Assembly (NCBI GenBank): GCA_947259415.1
Contig: CAMYMI010000027.1
Coordinates: forward strand, 1 to 36,272
Length of the DNA: 36,272 nucleotides
Reading direction: 5' to 3'
DNA from: an uncultured Ectothiorhodospiraceae bacterium
GTDB taxonomy: Bacteria; Pseudomonadota; Gammaproteobacteria; UBA9214
Below, in pieces: positions 16,870 through 25,527 of the stretch; the stretch's first letter is position 1; every line of letters starts with the position of its first letter. The position numbers and the translations under genes are program-made. The notes below the pieces were generated by a model. That model was not told where the DNA came from. It did not search any database and worked only from the letters and a program-made list of their open reading frames with translations.

Positions 16870-17085
16870 GGCAGAAGGTTCAAAGCTTTTGGGGAGGATG
16901 GTCTAGAATACGGGACCATTGCATTTACAGATGATCATAGTTCGTCATACGGATACAAACCGTTCTTGCAAAGAGTTGGCGCGGAACAAGGCGATATTTT
17001 GATCTCCGAATTTGACTTGACTGACGAAACAGCAAAATTGCGGATTGGTGATCTCGAGCTTTTAGACGCCATGGACGAAGGCTAG
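16870..17085 (+). pseudogene. Severed C-terminal part of the preceding gene
   Basis: These 71 codons plus stop are in the same frame as 15886-16869 and encode a plausible beta-rich domain: RRFKAFGEDGLEYGTIAFTD, then SYGYKPFLQRVGAEQGDILI, then FDLTDETAKLRIGDLELLD. They end at TAGTAG. There is no ribosome binding site or start codon at the left end, so this reads as the natural C terminus cut off by the TAA at 16867-16869. Confidence 0.6.
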
Positions 17086-17482
17086 TAGATACAAACGTAG
17101 AGAAAAACGTGTCCCAGGAATATATGCCAGTCAAAATGGACCCCGATTTGCTCGGATTGATGATGGGACATTTTTTCGTTGGCGTTCAAGATCACGCTGC
17201 TAATTATACATATCTAAAGATAACTATGTAGTTAACTATACTGACTATGTGAATCCGTAAAGCAGCCGTTAGGCATCAAAGGTAATCGTCAATGGGATTC
17301 AAGCGGACGCGATGCGTTGGCAGACGACATGTCGACGCCGCGGCCACTTGGGCCTGCGGCACCAGTGGAAAGGAAGACCGATGATGCAATCCTTCACCCG
17401 CCACGCCGTTGTGATCGCGGCCTGCGCCTTACTCCCGGTTTTTTAGGGCTGCCTCGGGCGCCGTCGGCACCGCGCGGCGTTG
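17086..17482. other. Junction region between AT-richer DNA and the GC-rich block
   Basis: Composition changes sharply here: AT-rich up to about 17270, then GC-rich from about 17290 onward. No complete gene is present. A GTTAGGC at 17271-17277 sits right at the change, but no matching partner for an attC site was found upstream of it. Confidence 0.5.
17381..17446 (+). pseudogene. Truncated signal-peptide start of an exported or lipoprotein gene
   Basis: An ATGATG with a good upstream AAAGGAAG begins 21 codons that read as a classic export signal (basic start, then AVVIAACALLPVF). A TAG follows directly, and the next codons are Gly-Cys. If the TAG were TCG the sequence would read F-S-G-C, a lipobox. 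No plausible mature protein follows, so it is a remnant at best. Confidence 0.35.
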
Positions 17483-20400
17483 TCAGCGGCGCGTGAGGTC
17501 GGTCGAAATCGTAACGTCGGCGTAGCGCGTTTCGGGCAAGGACAGGCGGTTCGCACCGACGATCGTATAGGGGATCGTCGCCCCGTTCTCCTGCGTTACC
17601 TCGAGCCGGTTTCCGTGTTGGACGACGGTGACGGTATGGGTATATCCGGCCCCGCATTCGGGATCGGCGCCTCTGGCGAGTCGGCCCGTGGCGGTGCCAG
17701 AAAGGCCGGCGCCCACGGACATGCTGATGTCGAAGTCGCAGCGCCGCGTCGGCGACTGCTCGGTGAAGGTCCCGGTCCAGGTGCCGACGGGCGAGAACCG
17801 GGCGCTGGCGTGACCTCCCGAACCGCCAGGTGTCGGGGGTGGCGGGTGCGATTCCGGCTGCTTCGGCCCGCCGGGGCGGCCGGGCCCGCCCGGGCCCGGC
17901 ATTAAGGAGCCGGGATCGCCGAAGCGGCTGATGTCGTCGCCGGGACCTTGGGGCGGCCGGCCACCATAGGGCGGGTACGGCGTGGTCGTCACCTGTTCCC
18001 CGCCGCCGGTCTCGGCGGTGACGCCCGGCGCGGTATAGCTGCCGGGGATCTGCTGGCCCGTACCGCCGACCCCGCCGCCGTCGCCCCGGTCATCGCCGCC
18101 GGTTGGCACCCCATGGCCAAAGCGTTTCCCGGCTTCTAGCGCCTTGGCGATCTGCGTGGCAGTAGCGCCCTTTCCCATGCCCTGATCCCAGGTCGGATCG
18201 TAGGTCTCCTCGAAGCCCGTGCCAAGGCCCAGGCCCGCCCCGGTGGCGCCCACTTTGCCGGCGCTGCGATCGACGACGTGCTCGGGACGGTCGCCGCTCT
18301 CGCTGCCATCGCTCTTGCCGCTGTCGTCACCGTCGCCCTTGCCGTTGCCGTTGCCCTTGCCCCCAGCCTTGCCGTCGCTCTTGCCCTTGCCGGTGCCGGG
18401 CTTGCCGTCCTTGCCGGGGCCCTTGCTGGCCTGCTTGTCCTGGGGTGGGGGCGGCATGGCCAACGCCGCGACGCAAGCCTCGACCTTGGCGGCCGCGGCC
18501 GCCGCACGGCGGACGACCGGCGCGGCGGCGAGATCGATCAGGGACTTGGCGCCGGCCACCAGATTGTCGGCCGATTCGAGGGCACAGGCGTTGTCCACCG
18601 CCGTGCGCAGCGGCTTCAGCTTGGCCACCTCCTTGGGCAGGTCGACGGTGACGAACTTGCTGACCGCGGCCGCGGCCCCATCGAGCTCCTTGCGCGCGGC
18701 CGTGAACTCGGCCCTGCTCGGCAGCTTGATGGTCTGCAGATTGGCGAAGCTGACATGGACCGCTTTGTCGCCGGCATAGCGGCTGGCGATCTCGAGCGCC
18801 CGGTCGCGCATCGCCGTCGCCGAGCCGATGGACGCTTCCGCCCCGACGATTGCGGTCTGGGCGCCGTCGAGAATCACTTTGGCCCCGGCGAGGGCGGTGC
18901 TGGCGCCGTCGAGGCGTGAGGAGAGGCCGGCGAGCTGAGCTTCGCCATTGCCAAGCGCGCTCCGGGCGCCGTCCGCGAGGCGCAGGGCGCGGCTGCGCTC
19001 GCTCTCTCGCGTCGCATTAAGGGTCTGCGCCCTGGTCTGGGCCGAGCGGGCGCCGGCAAGCTGTCGGTTGAGGGCGTTGGCCTTGGCCCGCAAACCTTGC
19101 GCCTTGGCGGCCAGGTTCTGCTTGCCCTGCGCGAAGGCGTCCGCCCCCGCCTTGGCAGCGCTGTGCTGCACACCGGTGGCGGCCTTGCAGATACCTTCGG
19201 CGGCACTTTCCTGGCCAGCGATATCGAACTTCGCCACCGCCTGCGTCGCCTTGTTCGCGGCCTGGACCAGTGTCCGGATCTTGGCCACGCTGGTGACCTT
19301 GCCGCAGGCGGCAGTGGCCGTTGTGGCCGCGCGTTCGGCCGCACCCACGACCGTGGAAGCGGCAGCAGCGGCACTGCTCACTTGGCGGCTGGCCTCGGCA
19401 GCCACCTTGCTGGCGTTGGCCATCGCCGCCATCGCTTGGTTGGCGGTCTGCTTGGCGCTCGTCAACAGCGCATTGGCAAGCTCCAAATCCTTCTTTCGCT
19501 TGGCGAGGAATTGCGCCTTGTCGCCCACCAGATTGCCGAATCGCTTGCCAAGGATGGCGAGCGCTCCCAAAGACTTCTTGACGCCTCCGGCAACCGATTT
19601 GCCGCGCCCGATCCGTCCCTCCACGAGCTTACGCAACTGCTGGTGGCGCTCGATGGCCTTCTTCAGCAATCTCACCTGGGTGGCGGCCCTTTGCACTTGC
19701 GTCCCCGAGAGACCCGCGCTCTGCATGACCTCCAAGGCCTTCTGTTGCCTGCCGAGCTGCTTCAGGAGTTGGGACAACGGAGTCTTGAGTTTGGACGCCT
19801 TACTCCAGACCTTCATCAACGCCGGCTGACTCTGCTTGAAGGCCTTGTAGCTCTCCCAAGACCCGGTGAGACCTTGGTGGACCGCACGCACACCGAAGCC
19901 CAATTTGGTTCCGGCGACGATGAGGCGTGCATTCTCGTGGACGACCGGGTCCGGGGTCAGCCCTTCAGCTCCTTTTTCGATGAAGCCGCCGCCGGCGTGC
20001 CAGCCGGCGCTGACCGCCACGGCTTTGGCCCCGAACACGGCGCCTGCTTTGCCGCCCGCTGCGGCGCCCGGCGGCCCGCCAAGAAGGCCGCCGCACAAGG
20101 CGCCAATACATGTTGTCGCCACGGGTACGGTGGTGTACCACCAGGTGTTCTTTATCACGGCCTCGCCGGCGCCTTGCGCGCCTGAGGTGACAGCGTTCCA
20201 TGCCCCGTGCGGCCCTTGTCGGTATTGCGCCGTTTCCCGCCGCCAGACCGCGTCGGGGATGCCATCCCCCTGCCTGAGCTGGGGTAGGCCCCGCATCCAC
20301 TCGGGCTCTTTCTGCCCGCCCGGTGTGGCGGCGTGAGCCGTGCCGACCAGAAGCGGGCCGAGCCAGCCGAAGCGTCTGGGGAGAGCGGATTTGCGCCGCT

Positions 20401-22528
20401 CTACCGCCTCCAGGCGCCATTGACCCGGCGCGCCGCTGAGGCTCAGCACGAAGCGCTCGCCGTCGACCTCCGCACTGCCTTCGATCTCGGCCTCGGAACC
20501 CGAGAGGGTCCAGGGAATGGCCAGTGCCGCACTGATCCTGAGCATACCCAGGAGGCGGCGGGGGCCGGACTCGCCACGGTCGAGAACCAGCGCAGCTTCC
20601 TGCGGCACCGTCGATAGAGCGGTCGCGCGGCGCTCTAGATCGACAATACCGGCGGCACCGATCGCCGCCTGGTTCCACGATTGGTCTGCCATCTCGCCGA
20701 TGAGGGCGCTCAATTCCGGGCGCCCGGCGATGCGCACCTGGGCATCTAGGCCTTCGAGCCGGATTTCACGCGCCTGCGTCAACTGCTGACGCGCCTCGGC
20801 CGCGGCGCGGGCGAGGAAGCGTCCGTAGGCATCGCCGCCCTGGACAGAGGCCAGCCGGTCGGCGACCAGGCCCATGCGCCCGGACCAGATCGGAGCAAGC
20901 CGCGAGATCAGGATCCGCAGCGCCTGGAAACTCGCGTCGTCGGCCTCGACCAGGGCGTGCCACATCGTCTGCCAATCGCTCCAGGTTTCGTCGAGAGCCA
21001 GAAAGTCTTCGACATCCGCTTCCCAGTCCGCGGCCGCCTCGCCGAGCCGAGGGTCGTCGGCTTGAGGAACGAAATCGAGCAGCAAACCCGACTCGGCCTC
21101 GAACAGTGCTTCCTCGAGGAGCACTAGGCGCTCCACCTCCCGTGCCAAGAGCTCAACCAGCGCAGAGGCGCGACGGTCGTCCAGGGCATCGCTCAAACGC
21201 CCGATCTCGTCACGAAGCACGGCAACGGTATCGCGGGCATCGCGCGCCTCGGCCTTGATTCGATCGATGATCGCGAGGCGGGCCAATCCGGCCTCGGTGC
21301 TCTCCCAGTCGAGATAACTCGCCACCGCGCCCAACAGTCGCTCGCGCTTGCGGGTCAGCGGCTTCAGTCCGTCGAGCGCCGTCAGTCGCCGCTCGAGGGT
21401 GCCGAGCAGGGCGGCGGCGATCCGCCGCCGTTCCGCGCGCAACGCCTCGACCTCGGGATCGGCCAAGCTCGGGGCAGGGCCCAGGTAGAGAAAGCTATCG
21501 CGCTCCAGCCAGAGGTTGCCGCTCCGCGCCGCCAGCCAACTGCCGGCCCGCTCGGCACTCGCTCGGGCCTGCGCGGCGAGAGCGCGCAGCATCCGGGCTT
21601 GGTCGTCGGCCTCGCCCATGGTGGCACTTGCGGGCGACTCGGCGCGGCTTAGCAGAACCTCGGCGAGGTCGCTCGATTCGAGTGCCGCCTCGGCCATCCC
21701 AGGGGCTGCCGTCAGGAATGTGAGACCGACATCGATCTCGGCGTTTACGGTCGAGGCCAGCCACTCGGTCACGGCGGCGTCCGCCTCGTATTCGGCTTCC
21801 GCCCGGCGCAGGCGCGCATCTTCGAGCGCGCGCAGGATCGCCTCGCTCTCCTCACCGATCGTGTCTGTCACCGATGCCAGATAGAGCAGGTGAATCGCCT
21901 CGAGCCGCCCGCGGGCCAAGTCTTTGCTGTTGGTCGTGCGCCCGAACCACTCGCGTGCGCCGCCGAGCCGGTCGGCGAGCCGCGCGCCCTCGTCGTCGAG
22001 GGGGAGGCGGCCGAGCTCATTCCAGCGCGCGAGCAAGGCCCGTTCGGCCAGGTTCTCCTGCTCACGATAGAAGTCCTGCTGCTCGGCAAGAGCAGGCAGA
22101 ACGCCCGTGCGCAGCAGCGCTTCCTCGTCGATCAGGTCGAGCGGGAAGGAGGCGGGCGGCGGCAAGACGGCGAGCAAACGCGCCCACAATGCGCCCTCCT
22201 CGGCATCCGTTCTTTCGAGCGCGTGATCGGCGGCGCGCACACGCTGCCGTTCGGGCAGCGCCGACAACTGCAGTCGCAGGGTCGCGAACAGATCCCAGGA
22301 CGCGGCCGCCTCATCCGCCCGTGGCTCTGCTGTCGGATTCTGGGCCCGCCCTTCGTGCCAAGGCGCGGCGGCGGCCAGCGCCGCCAATATCAGCAGGCTC
22401 GCGATCCAAGCGAGCGTCGGCCGCGGGCGGCCACCAGCGCCGGGGCCGTGCGGCAAAAGGATCCTGTTCGACGTGGTTGAAGTGGAGCCTGTTCGGGATG
22501 TCATCAACAGTTTGGCTCGAATGCCCAT
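17483..22528 (-). CDS. Giant Ala-rich coiled-coil protein of unknown function in a GC-rich block
   Basis: The 1,681-residue frame resembles no family I know. Visible parts: a signal-like hydrophobic segment (about 38-62, LAWIASLLILAALAAAA) and a long helical Leu/Glu/Arg-rich N-terminal half. A second hydrophobic stretch ending GTAHAA lies near 735, and a glycine-zipper membrane-like segment (CGGLLGGPPGAAAGGKAGAV) near 800-840. Ala/Lys-rich coiled coils run to about 1340, followed by a Gly/Lys/Asp/Ser low-complexity linker (about 1370-1425) and a Pro/Gly-rich region. A final beta-type domain (about 1585-1681) starts GTWTGTFTEQSPTRRCDFDI. The start is uncertain. ATG 22528 lies in the truncated FkbM gene; ATG 22504 overlaps that gene's stop (TGATG); a TTG at about 22456 is where GC-rich sequence begins. 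Composition implies foreign origin. An envelope-spanning or secreted role is only a guess. Confidence 0.75.
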   Translation of the reverse strand: MGIRAKLLMTSRTGSTSTTSNRILLPHGPGAGGRPRPTLAWIASLLILAALAAAAPWHEGRAQNPTAEPRADEAAASWDLFATLRLQLSALPERQRVRAADHALERTDAEEGALWARLLAVLPPPASFPLDLIDEEALLRTGVLPALAEQQDFYREQENLAERALLARWNELGRLPLDDEGARLADRLGGAREWFGRTTNSKDLARGRLEAIHLLYLASVTDTIGEESEAILRALEDARLRRAEAEYEADAAVTEWLASTVNAEIDVGLTFLTAAPGMAEAALESSDLAEVLLSRAESPASATMGEADDQARMLRALAAQARASAERAGSWLAARSGNLWLERDSFLYLGPAPSLADPEVEALRAERRRIAAALLGTLERRLTALDGLKPLTRKRERLLGAVASYLDWESTEAGLARLAIIDRIKAEARDARDTVAVLRDEIGRLSDALDDRRASALVELLAREVERLVLLEEALFEAESGLLLDFVPQADDPRLGEAAADWEADVEDFLALDETWSDWQTMWHALVEADDASFQALRILISRLAPIWSGRMGLVADRLASVQGGDAYGRFLARAAAEARQQLTQAREIRLEGLDAQVRIAGRPELSALIGEMADQSWNQAAIGAAGIVDLERRATALSTVPQEAALVLDRGESGPRRLLGMLRISAALAIPWTLSGSEAEIEGSAEVDGERFVLSLSGAPGQWRLEAVERRKSALPRRFGWLGPLLVGTAHAATPGGQKEPEWMRGLPQLRQGDGIPDAVWRRETAQYRQGPHGAWNAVTSGAQGAGEAVIKNTWWYTTVPVATTCIGALCGGLLGGPPGAAAGGKAGAVFGAKAVAVSAGWHAGGGFIEKGAEGLTPDPVVHENARLIVAGTKLGFGVRAVHQGLTGSWESYKAFKQSQPALMKVWSKASKLKTPLSQLLKQLGRQQKALEVMQSAGLSGTQVQRAATQVRLLKKAIERHQQLRKLVEGRIGRGKSVAGGVKKSLGALAILGKRFGNLVGDKAQFLAKRKKDLELANALLTSAKQTANQAMAAMANASKVAAEASRQVSSAAAAASTVVGAAERAATTATAACGKVTSVAKIRTLVQAANKATQAVAKFDIAGQESAAEGICKAATGVQHSAAKAGADAFAQGKQNLAAKAQGLRAKANALNRQLAGARSAQTRAQTLNATRESERSRALRLADGARSALGNGEAQLAGLSSRLDGASTALAGAKVILDGAQTAIVGAEASIGSATAMRDRALEIASRYAGDKAVHVSFANLQTIKLPSRAEFTAARKELDGAAAAVSKFVTVDLPKEVAKLKPLRTAVDNACALESADNLVAGAKSLIDLAAAPVVRRAAAAAAKVEACVAALAMPPPPQDKQASKGPGKDGKPGTGKGKSDGKAGGKGNGNGKGDGDDSGKSDGSESGDRPEHVVDRSAGKVGATGAGLGLGTGFEETYDPTWDQGMGKGATATQIAKALEAGKRFGHGVPTGGDDRGDGGGVGGTGQQIPGSYTAPGVTAETGGGEQVTTTPYPPYGGRPPQGPGDDISRFGDPGSLMPGPGGPGRPGGPKQPESHPPPPTPGGSGGHASARFSPVGTWTGTFTEQSPTRRCDFDISMSVGAGLSGTATGRLARGADPECGAGYTHTVTVVQHGNRLEVTQENGATIPYTIVGANRLSLPETRYADVTISTDLTRR

Positions 22529-22881
22529 ATTTTCGCATCAGAAGCAAGACCTTTTGCCAACGCTGGCAAAAAGTCGCCGAAATAGGTTCCTGCGTGGATA
22601 ACATCGCCATTATTACAGTTTGACAATATGTATTCGATGGTCTTGGGTTCATAGACATCATTGGAGAGTATTTTCAATGCTGCGGGACGATGACATGAAG
22701 AGAGCGGAACACAGTACCCACCATATTTGTTGTAAGATACTTTGCATTTTAGTGCCTCTAACGCCTCATATTCTTTTTTTGAAAAATCTGCCTGAGGCGA
22801 ACTATCAATAATTCTCCAATAAACTCTTTGAGAAATTGGCATCATACATTTCGGAATTACACTCCTTATCAATGTTTTCAT
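22504..22881 (-). pseudogene. FkbM-family methyltransferase, truncated N-terminal part
   Basis: The 125-residue frame starts at an ATG with AGGAACGAG upstream. It ends in the SAM-binding motif region of FkbM methyltransferases: IHAGTYFGDFLPALAKGL (motif I) then WAFEPN. Family members continue for another 120 or more residues (typically PENY... next). Here Cys and a TGA follow immediately, and GC-rich foreign sequence begins within about 50 bp. Known members O-methylate sugars or polyketides. Without the rest of the Rossmann fold this copy cannot be active. It lies just after an attC site, so it was probably an integron cassette gene cut by the arrival of the GC-rich block. Confidence 0.75.
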
Positions 22882-22927
22882 ATGTACTCGTTCCTAATTG
22901 CTGCAAAAATGGGTGGCGCTTATTGCA

Positions 22928-22997
22928 GCTAACGTAAAGCTAACCGGCACTGGCAGCACAGCGTGCTGACAGTGTCCGAGTTAGTGACTTGTTACGG
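22928..22997 (-). other. Integron-type attC recombination site
   Basis: On the minus strand the site reads TAAC (R''), a 6-nt spacer, CTAACTCGG (L''), a central hairpin, CCGGTTAG (L'), a 6-nt spacer and GTTAGC (R'). L'' pairs with L' along 8 bp leaving one extrahelical T, and the inner arms (CACTG/CAGTG, CAGCAC/GTGCTG) extend the hairpin. The symmetric spacers and single unpaired base are the hallmarks of attC. Orientation places the 76-codon frame on its 5' side and the FkbM fragment in the next cassette. Confidence 0.75.
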
Positions 22998-23170
22998 CTA
23001 ACCGCGATATTACCATTCATATAATGCGTCAGGGAATTTATCGCGAGTTTCAACGGGTGGCGGGGGAAAAATATTCTGCTTCTTAAACCAAAAAATATTT
23101 CAGGATGAACAAACTTGTTATCCGTGAATTGTTTTTGGTTTAGGTAATAACATATTTTCATGTTTTTCAT
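22940..23170 (-). CDS. Small hypothetical protein, possible integron cassette gene
   Basis: The 76-residue frame begins MKNMKICYYLNQKQF and has a good AAAGGAG ribosome binding site just upstream (second ATG at 23161 spaced better). It is basic and has no recognised domain or signal peptide. Its last 20 or so codons run into the attC site, and its stop lies in the L' arm, which occurs in some gene cassettes. With no motif to support it, it may also be non-coding. Confidence 0.4.
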   Translation of the reverse strand: MKNMKICYYLNQKQFTDNKFVHPEIFFGLRSRIFFPRHPLKLAINSLTHYMNGNIAVSRNKSLTRTLSARCAASAG

Positions 23171-23516
23171 CGGCTCCTTTTTCTGCTTGCGATGTAAGCA
23201 CTTTCATATTTATCGGATAGGTTTATTCCGGCCGTAACAGTGTAATAGACGGAATCCGCACTATTGGTGATAGTACCGGCGCGGCCTATTTATTGTGCCA
23301 ATTAACAGTGATATGCAGAATCATATCTCTTTTCCCATTACTCCGATAAGACACAAACACAATCACACGTCACTACGTCACATGGATGCCTGCTTCCCAA
23401 AGGACAGCTTACAGTACGTTCCTGACCTAGAAGCGAAATTTCTGAACTTCCAGTTAGGGTCGTCTCCCGCCTGTTACTCATCGGTAATATAAGAAACGAC
23501 TAAACGACCGGGTTGG
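23171..23516. other. Intergenic stretch with nothing recognised
   Basis: About 350 bp upstream of the small cassette frame. I see no second attC, no supported gene and no RNA. The promoter of the small frame may lie here. Confidence 0.4.
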
Positions 23517-23590
23517 GTCGGAAGTGATCATCTGAGTAAAGCACTCAGGCATTTTTCTGGCTACTTCCGAGTACGGCCAAACTCGAACGT
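23517..23590. repeat. Dispersed 74-bp repeat, copy 2
   Basis: Pairs with 15330-15403. In this copy the flanks TCGGAAGT and ACTTCCGA form a perfect 8-bp inverted repeat about 37 bp apart. It directly abuts the IS91-family relic, so it may mark the end or target of that element. Confidence 0.8.
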
Positions 23591-23830
23591 TACCATTCAC
23601 GGTAAGCGATTGCCGTTTTTCATAAACCGCCGGACGGCTGATATAGTGGCACAGCTGTTCGAACATCTTGCGTTCATTCGCCCGAGTCGCCACCCCGGCA
23701 TGCAGCGGAAACCTGGCCTTCTTGAACAGGTGGGTAGCGATGCAACGGTGGGCGATACCCAACCCGCAAACAGGAAACGCAAGGGATAAGGGAATTCAAC
23801 ATCCACTGATACACGGGCTGTTCTGGAAGC
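23585..23830 (-). pseudogene. IS91-family transposase relic
   Basis: Three minus-strand frames together give recognisable pieces of an IS91-type (Y2 HUH) transposase in the right order: PVYQWML, EFPYPLRFLFAG, IATHLFKKARF and LHAGVATRANERKMFEQLCH followed by YISRPAV and KRQSLTVNGNVR. Family members read similarly (VRQWVLSFPYPLRFLFA ... LHAGVATRADERKKLERLCRYISRPAVSEKRLSL). Frameshifts and deletions separate the pieces and both ends are missing, so it is inactive. Confidence 0.7.
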
Positions 23831-23898
23831 ACCACGCCCACCAGCAGGACGGCGCTTCCGGCCATGCGCCGCGCCCCACAGTTATCGCACGATATCTG

Positions 23899-23930
23899 TT
23901 AAAAGAAAGCCCCGACGTGTGTCGGGGCTT
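23899..23930 (-). terminator. Rho-independent terminator for the kelch-type gene
   Basis: On the minus strand AAGCCCCGAC-ACAC-GTCGGGGCTT forms a perfect 10-bp GC-rich stem followed by TCTTTT. It lies about 100 nt downstream of the kelch gene stop. The plus-strand side lacks a U-tract. Confidence 0.85.
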
Positions 23931-24026
23931 GTGGGATTGTTATGCCAGTGATGGCTTATACACAGGAGCTACTACTGGTACGCTCATGTTTTTAGATGAT
24001 TGCCTTATTTTTTGATGTTTTCTATA

Positions 24027-25250
24027 TTATCCGTCGTCATCGATCTCAATCCCCTCAAACGATAAGACTTCCGTTGTTGTTAGTTCACATAATCCGCTAC
24101 TTGTTTTTACGTCTTTACAAAATCTGGATCTACCACCAACTACATATACGGAATACTCATCGCCTTTTTTTGTCACACTCGTTGCAGGGGTTTGTCTCGG
24201 GATTGCCAGTTGTGGTATCCGATAGACATCGGAGGAGATGAATCGGTTATTGTCCTCGATATCAATGAGATCCACACGATTAATCGGCTGATCAGGATCA
24301 CAAGTAGATCCACCACCACCAGCACATGTTGAATCACCGCCAATTAGCATAATAAATTCGTTATCAATATTCGCTGTACCTAGCCGCTGTCGGCCTTCTG
24401 GGAAATAGTCTTCATATAAGGTCCATGTATTAGCGCTAACATCGTATACTTCTATCGACCTGAAGACTTCATTCGCTGGTGAATTGCCACCACCTAGGGC
24501 ATAAATGAGTGGTGTACCTTGTGGCTCAGCCGAAATACACCCTAAGTGTGACCGACCAACATTCATATCTGCTACTTGATGCCAGGTATTATTTGTAACT
24601 GAATAATAACGCACATTGGGCAATGCATTTTGAGGGCTCGGCGGTCGTCTTCCTCCCAGTAGGTAGACTCTTTCCTCTCCACTTGTTGTTGTTGCGCCGA
24701 CTGCACAGCAATCCCCCGCATCAACTGCATCTCCAAGTGTTGATGTTGACAACAGCGATAAGGCATACGTATCTAGATCTAACTGAAATATCGAGTTCGT
24801 ATTATCATCAGTGCAGGCGAGATAGACGTTATTGTTAATTTCCACAAATCCACGTGTGCTAGTAAACCATGGGAAATTTCCAAGACCAATCCCCGTACCG
24901 TTGTTTCTTAATACCCATTCTTGTTTAGAAGCTTTTTCTGCTAAATCTAACGTATACACTCTGTCACTGTATGGCCCCGAGTTTGGTGAGTTACCTAAGC
25001 CTCCGAAAACAATCAATTCTTCGCTTGCTTCATTTATAGCCGCCGTCATATGACGAAATCCTTCGCCAGGGAATCCTTCTGCCGAAGTATCTGGTATTTC
25101 GTATTGTTGAACTCTAAATTTACTATTATTGCCATCAAAAAGAGATTCCTCCGCAAAAGATGCTGCCGGTACTACCCAGACTAGCGCCAAGGATACTAGG
25201 GCAATTCGCTTCTTGAAAAGCATCTCTGTGATTTTTAACTTATTTTCCAT
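24027..25250 (-). CDS. Secreted kelch-repeat (galactose-oxidase-like propeller) protein
   Basis: The 407-residue protein has a signal peptide (about 1-33, ending AASFAEES) and a propeller of kelch-type blades. The GG-doublet strands are ELIVFGGLGN, RVYLLGGRRPP, LIYALGGGNSP, EFIMLIGGDS and YSVYVVGGRS, each followed at a distance by Tyr/Trp blade residues such as NNTWHQV and ANTWTLYEDY. The start at ATG 25250 has AGAGGA 8 nt upstream. Cys pairs (GDCCAVG, STCAGGGGSTC) suggest disulfides in the periplasm or outside. It is not near a gene that suggests a substrate. Galactose oxidase catalysis is not supported because the copper-ligand pattern was not recognised. It is likely a binding or adhesion protein. 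Confidence 0.85.
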   Translation of the reverse strand: MENKLKITEMLFKKRIALVSLALVWVVPAASFAEESLFDGNNSKFRVQQYEIPDTSAEGFPGEGFRHMTAAINEASEELIVFGGLGNSPNSGPYSDRVYTLDLAEKASKQEWVLRNNGTGIGLGNFPWFTSTRGFVEINNNVYLACTDDNTNSIFQLDLDTYALSLLSTSTLGDAVDAGDCCAVGATTTSGEERVYLLGGRRPPSPQNALPNVRYYSVTNNTWHQVADMNVGRSHLGCISAEPQGTPLIYALGGGNSPANEVFRSIEVYDVSANTWTLYEDYFPEGRQRLGTANIDNEFIMLIGGDSTCAGGGGSTCDPDQPINRVDLIDIEDNNRFISSDVYRIPQLAIPRQTPATSVTKKGDEYSVYVVGGRSRFCKDVKTSSGLCELTTTEVLSFEGIEIDDDG

Positions 25251-25336
25251 TTTTGTTATCCTCTAGAGTAATGATTTACGCTACTTGATCTATCGTTTTG
25301 ATGTTGATTTATTTCAAGAAAAATAACCATACCCCC

Positions 25337-25373
25337 GCTTCTATAGTTGCACAAGAAAATCTTGATAGAAGCA
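25337..25373 (-). promoter_or_regulatory. Hairpin in the leader of the kelch gene
   Basis: Arms GCTTCTAT and ATAGAAGC (8 bp) enclose a second stem CAAGA/TCTTG with a 7-nt bulge on one side. A TTGTGC-17 nt-TATGGT promoter-like pair overlaps its downstream side on the minus strand. It may be an operator or RNA leader structure; it is not a known riboswitch. Confidence 0.3.
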
Positions 25374-25437
25374 CTGAAAGTAACGTCTTGACAGCATATA
25401 GATCGAATAAAAGCCCATTTCATAGCCCGCGAACGGA

Positions 25438-25527
25438 TCATCCACTATTCTGATCGAATGTCTCCAAGGGCGGATGATGGGGCTCATATTTCCGGGGCTC
25501 ATCGCGTAGTAGGTGAAATTCAGTCAT
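25438..25527 (-). pseudogene. Short 29-codon frame with strong ribosome binding site, probable truncated gene start
   Basis: The minus-strand ATG at 25527 follows GGGGAGGAGGTCACC, one of the strongest ribosome binding sites in the window. The 29-residue peptide begins MTEFHLLRDEPRKYEP and stops at TGA. It is Pro/His-rich with no hydrophobic core. The good start and abrupt end suggest the first codons of a lost gene, possibly a transposase. Confidence 0.35.

Noticed and set aside
17215-17277. Second attC site ending in GTTAGGC
   Set aside because: No complementary R'' or L'' arm could be found upstream; the box alone is not enough.
19097-20185. Long plus-strand frames opposite the giant gene (for example 362 codons)
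   Set aside because: They arise from GC-rich codon bias on the opposite strand, have no ribosome binding sites, and their products are low-complexity.
24027-25250. Active galactose oxidase
   Set aside because: Kelch blades are clear, but the copper-ligand Tyr/Cys/His pattern was not recognised.
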